Of a DNA stretch of 64,000 bases, positions 1 to 6,978 are shown one piece after another. How positions within the stretch are numbered: position 1 is the first letter of the stretch; each line of letters starts with the position of its first letter. This DNA comes from Cedecea neteri (GTDB taxonomy: Bacteria > Pseudomonadota > Gammaproteobacteria > Enterobacterales > Enterobacteriaceae): assembly GCF_000758325.1 (NCBI RefSeq), contig NZ_CP009459.1:3596001-3660000 (forward strand), in the 5' to 3' direction. Both the position numbers and the translations under genes were made by a program. Under the pieces are notes generated by a model. That model was not told the origin of the DNA, ran no database searches, and saw only the letters and a list, made by a program, of their open reading frames with translations.

Positions 1-248
1 GCCGTGTCGTGACGGTGCGCGTGGACGGCATGACCTTCCTGAAGCCGGTGGCAGTAGGCGATGTGGTCTGCTGCTACGCCCGCTGCGTTAAGCGCGGGAC
101 AACCTCCATCACCATCAATGTGGAAGTCTGGGTGAAAAAGGTTTCTTCCGAGCCAATCGGCCAGCGCTACAAAGCCACCGAGGCGATATTTATCTATGTC
201 GCTGTGGATAAAGAAGGCAAGCCTCGCGCGATACCTCAGATTGATTAG
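1..248 (+). CDS. yciA: YciA acyl-CoA thioester hydrolase, 3' part only
   Basis: Only the C-terminal part is present; the reading frame is already open at the left edge, with codons starting at position 3. The visible protein (GRVVTVRVDGMTFLKPVAVGDVV and onward, shortened here) follows E. coli YciA closely, apart from a slightly different last few residues. YciA is a cytosolic hot-dog-fold thioesterase that hydrolyses short and medium acyl-CoAs. In E. coli, yciA and tonB are convergent neighbours; here about 22 kb of CDI island separates them. The last 100-160 bp of this gene and its terminator recur, degenerate, near 3050-3150 and 5449-5607. Confidence 0.95.
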   Translation, partial: RVVTVRVDGMTFLKPVAVGDVVCCYARCVKRGTTSITINVEVWVKKVSSEPIGQRYKATEAIFIYVAVDKEGKPRAIPQID

Positions 249-282
249 TGATGAAGAGAAGCCCGGCAATGCCGGGTTTTTT
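131..282 (+). repeat. yciA 3'-end repeat, original copy
   Basis: This is the functional 3' end of yciA plus its terminator. It is the reference for the two degenerate copies at about 3050-3150 and 5449-5607. All three are on the plus strand, so all are inverted relative to the CDI genes around them. Confidence 0.8.
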
Positions 283-283
283 A
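262..283 (+). terminator. yciA rho-independent terminator
   Basis: The inverted repeat CCCGGC-AAT-GCCGGG is followed by a T-run 14 bp after the yciA stop codon. Copies of this hairpin accompany both yciA-derived scars further right: one intact (5589-5603) and one degraded (about 3126-3148). Confidence 0.9.
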
Positions 284-319
284 TTCATTGAAATAAGGTG
301 CCGGGAAAACGAGAATAAT

Positions 320-577
320 TTAACCAATCTTATATTTCAGACAGATATAATTCGCAGTTAAATCACCATTAATCAGTTGATTATATTCGCCTTCTGTTAT
401 TGCCACTCTTTGCTCTGCAGTTCCCTGAGCGCCTGATAAACAGAAAAACACATACTGGGAATCATTTATTTTCTTTATTCGCCACCAATGGCTGGTTGAG
501 AATTCCCCCTCTGCCGGTGAGGCCTGTTCGGGATATGAAAATGATTTCATTGTGTAGTATTTATCCATATCGTTCAT
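320..577 (-). CDS. Putative orphan CDI immunity protein (last module)
   Basis: This is an 85-residue soluble, mildly acidic protein of no family I recognise. I place the start at the ATG at 577, two bases after the stop of a toxin-tail reading frame (stop at 579-581); such tight toxin/immunity packing is typical of cdiA-CT/cdiI pairs. A longer GTG start at 589 would overlap the toxin tail. It lies at the far end of the orphan module array, directly before the yciA end. The immunity role is inferred from position only; no partner toxin survives intact. Confidence 0.5.
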   Translation of the reverse strand: MNDMDKYYTMKSFSYPEQASPAEGEFSTSHWWRIKKINDSQYVFFCLSGAQGTAEQRVAITEGEYNQLINGDLTANYICLKYKIG

Positions 578-578
578 T

Positions 579-689
579 TCATTGACCACCGTTATATTTA
601 TGCAGCAATACGCCTTTTGCCTGAAAGGCGCGTTGTCCGCAGGTATCCTTACTTACTGAGCAAACAGATATTCTTCAGAGTTGAAATAA
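579..689 (-). pseudogene. Orphan toxin C-terminal tail (remnant)
   Basis: On the minus strand a reading frame about 30 codons long ends DTCGQRAFQAK...LHKYNGGQ and stops two bases before the immunity start at 577. Its upstream side abuts the 222-bp repeat block ending at 690, so the rest of the toxin is missing. The layout matches the tail at 5925-6076, which also abuts the other copy of the block. I infer a decayed cdiA-CT end; there is no start codon and no sign of function. Confidence 0.4.
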
Positions 690-910
690 GCGTAATCTTT
701 ATCAACAATGCAACGTTACACTCCACCGTATTATTTTTAGAAGACACCTCGCAATATTGTATTCAGTCAGTGAATCAGCCCCTGTGTTTTTGCACAGCAT
801 GGTATAGTGTTCAGGTGTTATAGAATATTGCTTACAGAAGAGAAATACGACATACGAAATTAATTATGAATTAGCGCGACATAAAGGTGTACCACCACCT
901 CCATGTCGCT
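690..910 (-). repeat. 222-bp module-junction repeat, copy 1
   Basis: This block matches 6077-6299 over its whole length with scattered substitutions. At one end (876-909) it carries the inverted repeat GCGACAT...ATGTCGC with an inner AGGTG/CACCT stem. It contains no convincing gene. It separates the IS3-family element (starting at 911) from the toxin tail at 579-689. Together with that tail it accounts for the gene-free stretch 578-910. Confidence 0.75.
876..909. other. Conserved hairpin in repeat copy 1
   Basis: GCGACAT pairs with ATGTCGC and AGGTG with CACCT across a short loop. Both copies keep the stems, while the loop differs (TACCA here, TCTCA in the copy at 6265-6298). There is no adjoining T-run, so it is not a standard terminator. 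Its role is unknown. Confidence 0.6.
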
Positions 911-939
911 TGACCTGCCCCCAGGATTAGATACAACCT

Positions 940-1764
940 TCAGCTAGTAATGTCGGTTGGTTTTTCTTCATATTTCTCGTTTCGCCAGTCCGCTGCAAAT
1001 TCAGCCGGAGTCTGGTAGTTCAGCGATGAATGTGGACGACACTCGTTATAATCCTGTCGCCAGTCATTAATCTTTTTCCGGGCGTGAACGATATCGCTGA
1101 ACCAGTGCTCATTGAGACACTCATCCCTGAATCGTCCGTTAAAACTTTCAATAAATCCGTTCTGTGTTGGCTTGCCCGGTTGGATAAGCCGCAGCTCCAC
1201 CCCATGCTCATAAGCCCACTGGTCAAGTGCTCTGCAGGTAAACTCCGGCCCCTGGTCCGTTCTTATCGTCGCCGGATAGCCGCGAAACAGTGCAATGCTG
1301 TCCAGAATTCGCGTGACCTGCACGCCTGAAATCCCGAATGCAGTGGTAATTGTCAGACACTCCTTCGTGAAGTCGTCCACGCAGGTCAGGCACTTGATCC
1401 TGCGACCGGTGGCCAGCGCGTCCATGACAAAATCCATCGACCAGGTCAGGTTGGGCGCCTCCGGGCGGAGCAGCGGCAGACGTTCTGTTGCCAGCCCTTT
1501 ACGACGTCGTCTGCGTTTTACGCCCAGCCCGTTAAGGTGGTAAAGGCGGTACACGCGCTTGTGATTAACATGAAGGCCTTCACGGCGCAGTAACTGCCAG
1601 ATGCGTCGGTAGCCAAAACGCCTGCGCTCCAGTGCCAGCTCAGTGATGCGCCCTGATAAATGCGCATCAGCCGCCGGACGCTGAGCCTCATAGCGGCAGG
1701 TCGACAGGGACAAACCTGTAAGCCTGCAGGCACGACGTTGCGACAGACCGGTCACATTACACAT
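940..1764 (-). CDS. IS3-family transposase OrfB (catalytic, rve integrase core)
   Basis: This is a 274-residue catalytic part with an HTH_21 region and an rve/DDE integrase core. The catalytic residues are visible: Asp in TWSMDFVMD, Asp in IRTDQGPEF, and Glu in [17 protein letters not shown]. The frame stays open upstream of the listed ATG to about 1799, consistent with synthesis mainly as an OrfAB fusion by -1 frameshifting from orfA. I see no internal stop or deletion. Confidence 0.9.
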   Translation of the reverse strand: MCNVTGLSQRRACRLTGLSLSTCRYEAQRPAADAHLSGRITELALERRRFGYRRIWQLLRREGLHVNHKRVYRLYHLNGLGVKRRRRRKGLATERLPLLRPEAPNLTWSMDFVMDALATGRRIKCLTCVDDFTKECLTITTAFGISGVQVTRILDSIALFRGYPATIRTDQGPEFTCRALDQWAYEHGVELRLIQPGKPTQNGFIESFNGRFRDECLNEHWFSDIVHARKKINDWRQDYNECRPHSSLNYQTPAEFAADWRNEKYEEKPTDITS

Positions 1765-1796
1765 AAATTCAACGGCTTCCCGCTTCTGGTCTGTCG

Positions 1797-2060
1797 TCAG
1801 TACTTTCGCCCCAGAGCCACCTGAAGTGCCTCCTTATCCAGCATGGCTTCGGCAAGCAGCTTCTTGAGTCTGGCGTTCTCTTCCTCAAGCGACTTAAGGC
1901 GCTTAACCTCGGGCACCTCCATACCGCCATACTTCTTACGCCAGGTGTAAAAGGTAGCGTCGGAAATGGCGTGCTTACGGCAAAGCTCACGGGCAGAAAC
2001 CCCGGCTTCGGCCTCTCGGAGAATACTGATGATCTGTTCTTCGGAAAAACGCTTCTTCAT
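1797..2060 (-). CDS. IS3-family transposase OrfA
   Basis: This 87-residue protein has an N-terminal helix-turn-helix of the transposase_8 type ([15 protein letters not shown]...[23 protein letters not shown], shortened) and a C-terminal leucine-zipper-like segment ([15 protein letters not shown]). It binds the terminal inverted repeats. At its end (GGGCGAAAGTACTGA) a -1 shift at AAG would enter the orfB frame (GTA CTG ACG) and make the OrfAB transposase. Confidence 0.9.
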   Translation of the reverse strand: MKKRFSEEQIISILREAEAGVSARELCRKHAISDATFYTWRKKYGGMEVPEVKRLKSLEEENARLKKLLAEAMLDKEALQVALGRKY

Positions 2061-2093
2061 GGGGATGTCCTCATGTGGCTTATGAAGACATTA

Positions 2094-3027
2094 CTAACAT
2101 CGCGGTGTATTAATCAACGGGGAGCAGGTCACACTATGATAAACACCTGACCCTGACTTACCGATCTCTTTATATCCGGCTCCGAAGAACTTTAATCCAG
2201 CGGCTAATGCTTCATCTGAAGTAAGGGTTGTCGAACTAGTGAAATTTTTCTTACCTGACAAAGTTTCGTTAATAATGCTGTCGATCTTATTGTTAGAATT
2301 TTCTGACAGATACACAACATCTTTTTTGGTGAATGGATCTGCGCCTGGGTTAACTAAAATGCTCCCGCCCGTATTCGGCTTTCCATCCGTATTCCCGGTA
2401 TGGCTGCTGCCGTTTCGATCGCGCTGATCCGGTGTGGTCAGCGCCGTGCCTTTGCTTTGCTCCGGGATGGGGTTCGTCAGCGTACTGTCAACCAGCGGCC
2501 GGTCAAGCGCCGGCAACGGAAGCAGAGTGCCTTTCTGACCCTCGACCATTTCCTTATACGCCGCCTGCTGCTCCGGGGTCAGCCGCTCGATGGCATCGGC
2601 TTTACCCGTCATGGCCGCTGCCAGTAACATTGTGCAGTCTGCATCTGAGAGATTGTCCATCGCCGTTTTCGCCACGCCGATGCCCAGCAACGCCCCCAGC
2701 CCTTTCTCCACAACCATATTACGGCATGAGGCGATCTTAGAGCATGCAGTGACGCCAAGACGCACGACGGCTGCCAGATTATTATTCTCAACCTCAACCC
2801 GGGCAGCATTTGCACCGCTGGCGGCTGAGAACGTATCGCCACCCACGCTACCGCCTGCCACTGCGCCTATAGCGGTAGCAAGGTTGCTGATGAAGTCCCT
2901 CTCTTTGCCCTCAAGCTCTTCGGCTTTTTTGCCGTAAAACGCCATTGCCAGGCCGTCGCCCATCACTGCCGAACTCATACCTCCGGCAGCCGCGGCTAGC
3001 GGGCCACACGCCTTAAGTTGCGGCCCG
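2094..3027 (-). pseudogene. Orphan cdiA-CT module with VENN motif, cut by the IS
   Basis: The frame opens near 3027 with CdiA-like sequence (GPQLKACGPLAAAAGG), passes a pretoxin segment ending VEVENNNLA, and continues about 200 residues into a toxin region. At GSGVYHS (2132) it enters the IS terminal repeat, which adds 12 foreign residues and the stop at 2094. The toxin is therefore truncated and any cognate immunity gene is displaced. No promoter or start is evident; the first ATG is at 2978. The pretoxin sequence differs from that of the main cdiA, so this module came from another cdiA lineage. Confidence 0.7.
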
Positions 3028-3049
3028 GAAAATATTATCTATCAGCGTC

Positions 3050-3150
3050 AATATTTATCTATGTCGCCGTGGATAAAGAAGGCAAGCCTCGAGCGATACC
3101 TCAGATAGATTAACGTTTAAGAGAAGCCCGGCAAAAATGTCGTTTTTTTA
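3050..3150 (+). repeat. yciA 3'-end scar, copy 2
   Basis: About 100 bp match the end of yciA: ATATTTATCTATGTCGC, GTGGATAAAGAAGGCAAGC and GCGATACCTCAGAT are all recognisable. A damaged terminator hairpin follows. It lies between the immunity gene at 3188-3679 and the truncated cdiA-CT, so it marks a module boundary. Confidence 0.8.
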
Positions 3151-3187
3151 TTCACTAAGCCTTTAGACTGCAGGTAACATGCAATAT

Positions 3188-3679
3188 TCAGTTATAAATA
3201 ATTATTACAATCCAGGCAATATAGGTAAATCTCGATAGCCAGAGAAGCACATCCGCAAAAGAAAAACCAACCTTAGTCAGGAATACCTTGATGAAAAAAA
3301 ATGGATTTTTATCATCAATAACTCCCCGATATAAATACTTCCCGTATACGCCGAAAAGCAAAATTGACAGACTCCCGGACACATTCGCTAGCAGTGACAT
3401 GATACTTGCACCTTCCCGCAACTGAGCAAAAGCTTCAGCTGCATAGGCCAGCACAAGAAAGATCAATGCCAGTCCTGATAAAATATTACGCCTGAAAAAG
3501 ATGAAATTAAAAAAAAGAAAAGAATCGCGTCCAATCCTTGGACCACCGAGCACCTTATAAACAAAAATGAAAAAACATCCTGCGAACATAATCAGGAAAA
3601 ATAACATCATCACAGACAGCATGTTAAATACAATATCATTTGAAATCATAGTGATAGATTTCCTTAGTCGTATCGCCAT
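3188..3679 (-). CDS. Putative membrane CDI immunity protein (paralog 2)
   Basis: This protein of up to 163 residues has about four hydrophobic segments (around residues 18-45, 60-85, 95-112 and 140-163). Its C-terminus (LLWLSRFTYIAWIVIIIYN) aligns with that of the protein at 3776-4231 (FLWLSRIGYLGWLIGMMH), so the two are paralogs. An ATG at 3649 after AAGGAAATC is an alternative start. No toxin gene precedes it directly, so it looks like a spare immunity gene. Inner-membrane immunity fits a membrane-active toxin; this is inference. Confidence 0.55.
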   Translation of the reverse strand: MAIRLRKSITMISNDIVFNMLSVMMLFFLIMFAGCFFIFVYKVLGGPRIGRDSFLFFNFIFFRRNILSGLALIFLVLAYAAEAFAQLREGASIMSLLANVSGSLSILLFGVYGKYLYRGVIDDKNPFFFIKVFLTKVGFSFADVLLWLSRFTYIAWIVIIIYN

Positions 3680-3775
3680 TCATTTCAATTTTTTCACTCT
3701 GATGTGAGGTTGTGGATGTTTTCAATCCGAGATCAGGACTTACACCAGAAAATATATTGATGTTATTATTCTAAG

Positions 3776-4231
3776 TCAGTGCATCATCCCGATCAACCAT
3801 CCCAGATACCCAATCCGACTTAGCCATAAAAATGGGCTGGTGAATCCAGATCTTCTGATATTAGTTAACTCCCTCATCGGTGCCAGGCCATCATGCTTGA
3901 TAACAACATGCTTTGCACTATAGCGACAATGCATTATCAGAAAGAAAATTCCGGCGATCCCCAAGCCAAAATAACTTTCGGGACTCCCCCAAAAATGGGG
4001 TTTCAATTTTAAATAAAAGATTCCCCACAGGCTTAGTAAAAAAATCAAGAAAGAACAGGCAGCAATGTTCATCTCGCTTTTTCTTCCAAGTCCAAAAAAA
4101 AGTGAATCAAAAAAATGCATTGTTGTTACGGGAGACTGAAGATTTCTCTCCGTTATCTTACCAAACCGATAGAATATGACTGTTCCAACAGCAAACGCAA
4201 TCAGAGCAATACCTAACAGCAACAGCATCAT
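3776..4231 (-). CDS. Putative membrane CDI immunity protein (paralog 1)
   Basis: This 151-residue protein has four predicted membrane segments and starts four bases after the stop of the orphan cdiA-CT at 4236. That spacing makes it the likely cognate immunity protein. Its last 20 residues resemble those of the downstream protein at 3188-3679. Hydrophobic immunity proteins normally protect against pore-forming or ionophoric toxin domains, and the partner toxin region is glycine-rich and non-basic. I do not recognise the family. Confidence 0.6.
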   Translation of the reverse strand: MMLLLLGIALIAFAVGTVIFYRFGKITERNLQSPVTTMHFFDSLFFGLGRKSEMNIAACSFLIFLLSLWGIFYLKLKPHFWGSPESYFGLGIAGIFFLIMHCRYSAKHVVIKHDGLAPMRELTNIRRSGFTSPFLWLSRIGYLGWLIGMMH

Positions 4232-4235
4232 TTAG

Positions 4236-5409
4236 TTAGTCCTTTTTGATAGGCCACGACATTATTTCGGTACTACCGGACCCATTAAGCTCGGGCTGAT
4301 TATTGCGGTTTTCACTTTGTCGGAAACTTGCGCCAATTCCTGCGCCAAATCTCAAAGAACCACCAATACCGTCTTTACCAACAGACCCCTCAACAGAAAT
4401 AATTCCAGCCGATAGGGAACCTGCATAATCATAGGAAGGGCTGAAATCTTTAATCGGGTAAGGCCCAAAAGTCAAACCTACAGATGCATCAGCTCGCCAG
4501 CCGATGGCCTTTGTCACACCCCCATTGATCGCGAATTTATCTTCGGAAAGAACACTTTCAAGATACCCTCCTGCCCCCATACCTGCCGCCACTTGTCCTT
4601 TCACATCACCTTTAATTTTTGCTACATCTCCGAATGGTGGGCTGAGATCTGATTTTTCTATTGCTTTGGTTATTTTGTCGCTGGCGACACCTTTATCTCC
4701 CAGACTGAAAGCCAACGATGCATCTTGTTGTGTTGTACTCGGAACCAACGCTCCCCAGGGTGATGCAGCATTATTCTCAACCGCATTCTTCCCGGCCTGC
4801 GCGCCCGTGGTCGCCGCTGCGGTGCTATTCCCTACCACGCCACCGGCGATCCCTGCCGCCATGGTGCCGAGCAGACTAACGAGCTGTTTTTGGTCCTGAT
4901 TCAAATCCCCAGGTTTTGTATCCGGGAACATTTCGGCGGCGATATGCCTTGCCGCCAGCTCGCCGCTGAATGCGCCCGCCGCGCCTGCTGCTGCATTGCC
5001 GCCTGAAAGCTGCGCCGCCAGAGCACCCCAGACCGCATGCGCCATCAGGTTAGCAGGTTCATTGACTTCGTCACCCTTGGTAGTGGCCCCTTTAATAACC
5101 TGTGCCATCACCGGGTTCAGGCCGCCCGCCAGAGCTTTATTGAAATCGCCCCCGGCGGCGCCCGCCAGAATGCCGCTCACCGACTGCGCTATCATCTGGT
5201 ATTTACCGCCTTCCGCGCGCACCGCATCCAGCGCCTGCAGATCGCCATACGTCGACACTACGCTGGTCATCTGGCCGCCGATTTCACCCACCAGCTGCGC
5301 CGTCTGCAGGCGTTTTTGCTCTTCCTCTTTGTTAAAGATCTGCCCGATACTGCCGTTGGCATGTTCGGTGTCGCGACTCAGCGCAGCAACGTCCTGCTGC
5401 TGATTCGCC
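4236..5409 (-). pseudogene. Orphan cdiA-CT module 1 (start-less 3' fragment of cdiA)
   Basis: From 5409 to 4770 the DNA is nearly identical to the pretoxin region of the main cdiA (8319-7599), except for a 27-codon deletion between two short TATTTACCGCC repeats. After VENN (4770-4781) comes an unrelated toxin region of about 175 residues (AASPWGALVPSTTQQ...), rich in Gly and Ser, ending with a predicted soluble tail. A TAG codon lies just upstream of the homology at 5409, so the fragment lacks a proper start and is probably silent unless it recombines with cdiA. The first in-frame start-like codon is at 5291. Confidence 0.75.
4770..5409 (-). repeat. Direct repeat of cdiA pretoxin region (orphan copy)
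   Basis: This 640-bp copy of the 721-bp sequence at 7599-8319 is in the same orientation and about 97% identical by eye in the stretches I compared. The 81-bp length difference is a single deletion. Recombination between the two copies would replace the main toxin/immunity pair with the orphan pair. Confidence 0.8.
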
Positions 5410-5448
5410 TGCTACGTTATGTTTGATAACGTCTGCTCATAATAAATA

Positions 5449-5607
5449 TAAAAGTTTAGGTGAAACAGGTTTCTTCCGAACCTATCGACCAACACGACAA
5501 AGCCACAGAGGCCATTTTATCCACGTGGCAGTGAACAAAGAATGCAAGCCTCGCGCGATACCTCAGATTGATTAATGCTTAAAAGAGGCCCGGCAACGCC
5601 GGGTTTT
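5449..5607 (+). repeat. yciA 3'-end scar, copy 3
   Basis: About 155 bp match yciA from its AAGTCTGGGTGAAA-like segment through GGTTTCTTCCGA, GCAAGCCTCGCGCGATACC and the terminator (CCCGGC-AAC-GCCGGG at 5589-5603). It carries frame-breaking changes, so it is a relic. It sits between the small membrane gene at 5671-5925 and the orphan cdiA-CT that begins at 5409. Confidence 0.85.
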
Positions 5608-5670
5608 CATTAGAGCCAAACAGAGATGCCATCTTACTATCATGTATGGAGTTACTCGAATGTTAAACCA

Positions 5671-5925
5671 CTATGTTCTTTTGCGGAGGTCATACAACTT
5701 ATCTTTTAACCACAATCCTGCACCCAAAGTAGCTCCCGCAACACTTCCTTTTCTCAAGGCAATATATAATGACTCTTTCCATGAAAAAATAAATACGTCA
5801 TTATTGATGTATGAAATCATTGACAGTACAAGCTGGCAAATAAAAAGTACAGCAGAGATTAAAACCGCACAGTAAGCCACTAAGAAAAAAAACCAAGACA
5901 TACTAACCTTACTAAAACGCTTCAT
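5671..5925 (-). CDS. Putative small membrane immunity protein
   Basis: This 84-residue protein has one long or two short N-terminal hydrophobic segments (residues about 10-40), a possible third near residues 60-75, and a basic C-terminus (KDKLYDLRKRT). Its ATG overlaps the stop of the preceding toxin tail by one base (TAATG), the coupling expected of a toxin/immunity pair. I do not recognise the family; the role is inferred from context. Confidence 0.5.
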   Translation of the reverse strand: MKRFSKVSMSWFFFLVAYCAVLISAVLFICQLVLSMISYINNDVFIFSWKESLYIALRKGSVAGATLGAGLWLKDKLYDLRKRT

Positions 5926-6076
5926 TATTTTTTATCCATCTTATCTAACTCATCTTTTGCAACCTTCCCTGTAAGTTCAGATGCAGTAGAGCTAGTAATT
6001 GCACCAATAATATCTTTTTTCGTTTGGTCAGCGATTGGGGATAAGTAGAACGATCAACCTTTTCAACATGGTCAAA
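5925..6076 (-). pseudogene. Orphan toxin C-terminal tail, frameshifted
   Basis: Read from the repeat-block edge at 6076, the frame gives DHVEKVDRSTYP and then breaks at a CCCC run near 6036-6040. One frame over it continues SPIADQTKKDIIGAITSST...DELDKMDKK and stops at 5925-5927, overlapping the immunity start. I infer the end of a former cdiA-CT. Both the upstream truncation and the frameshift make it non-functional. Confidence 0.5.
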
Positions 6077-6299
6077 GCGTAATCTTTATCAACAATGCAA
6101 CGTTACATTCCACCGTGTTATTTTTAGGAGACACCTCGGAAGATTGTATATAGCCAGTGAATCAGGCTCTGTGTTTTTGTGCAGCATCATATAATGTTCA
6201 GGTGTTGAAGTATATAGCTTACAGAAGAGAGAAATATTGCATACAAAATTAATGACCAATTAGCGCGACATAAAGGTGTCTCACCACCTCCATGTCGCT
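6077..6299 (-). repeat. 222-bp module-junction repeat, copy 2
   Basis: This block is homologous to 690-910 throughout and has the same terminal hairpin at 6265-6298. It lies after the main immunity gene (ends 6496) and directly before the toxin tail at 5925-6076. The remaining 6300-6495 is AT-rich and I see no gene in it. Confidence 0.75.
6265..6298. other. Conserved hairpin in repeat copy 2
   Basis: The inverted repeat GCGACAT...ATGTCGC has the same inner stem as at 876-909 but a changed loop. Confidence 0.6.
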
Positions 6300-6495
6300 G
6301 ACCACATGCAACTGAAAAGGTATAGATAAATATTGATAGTCAAAGAAGAGCACCATCTTTCATTCATACAAAAAATATCATGATAAAAATCATTAATGAC
6401 AATATTTTTTATAAAATCAATATCCGATATCATTACTCCAATAACCAACACGTCATATCTACAGAAATTTCACTGTCGATATCAGACTATCGCTA

Positions 6496-6978
6496 TTATA
6501 AAACATTCAACCCTGTTTTTTTTATCATGGACTTTATTGAGGTGAGATACACCTCTTCACTTTTAAATAAATAAAATGAATGGGTTAAATCATAACCAGC
6601 CATAGCATATAAGCCTATATCATGAAAATAAAAATTACATAGAGGTTTTTCTCTCATGGCTGATGATACTGCCTTAGAATAAGTGAGAAATTCAATATTT
6701 TCATGAACAATACCATCTAATATTAAAGAAACATGACCTCGAGATGCCTCATATAAATCAGAATATAAAGATAAGAATTTCTTCTCGACATTTAAGAACC
6801 ACCTTATTTTTTCAGGATCATTTCCTACATCAGCAAAGCTGATTATTTCTTCTGCAAGATATTCACCCCCAGACAAATAGTGTGTAAAGTGAGAGACAAT
6901 AATTTCAATAAATAGATCATTTATCGAACTCTGATCATCAAAGTCTATATCATTCAATATTTTCTGCAACTTATTCAT
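6496..6978 (-). CDS. cdiI: Cognate CDI immunity protein CdiI
   Basis: This 160-residue acidic, soluble protein has a start codon that overlaps the cdiA stop by four bases (ATGA), the normal arrangement for cdiA/cdiI. The fold is not one I recognise; it is rich in aromatic and acidic residues (SLYSDLYEASRG, CNFYFHDIGLYAMAGYDL). CdiI proteins bind and neutralise the toxin domain in the cytoplasm of sister cells and are specific for the cdiA-CT they accompany. The gene is AT-rich compared with cdiA, as is usual for exchanged CT/immunity cassettes. Confidence 0.75.
   Translation of the reverse strand: MNKLQKILNDIDFDDQSSINDLFIEIIVSHFTHYLSGGEYLAEEIISFADVGNDPEKIRWFLNVEKKFLSLYSDLYEASRGHVSLILDGIVHENIEFLTYSKAVSSAMREKPLCNFYFHDIGLYAMAGYDLTHSFYLFKSEEVYLTSIKSMIKKTGLNVL

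Larger units (their letters stand above)
911..2131 (-). mobile_element. IS3-family insertion sequence, 1221 bp
   Basis: The ends are imperfect inverted repeats that both begin TGACCTGC(C/T)CCC: left end at 911, right end reading inward from 2131. Inside, orfA and orfB lie in overlapping frames, as is usual for the family. The reading frames look intact, so the element may be active. The bases flanking the two ends (CGCT on the left, CACT on the right) are not a clear target duplication, which suggests rearrangement after insertion. It cuts the cdiA-CT on its right and abuts the 222-bp repeat on its left. Confidence 0.85.

Noticed and set aside
320-823. Plus-strand frames at 400-585 and 617-823
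   Set aside because: They oppose the immunity gene and the non-coding 222-bp repeat. The second frame is not kept in the other repeat copy, and neither resembles a known protein.
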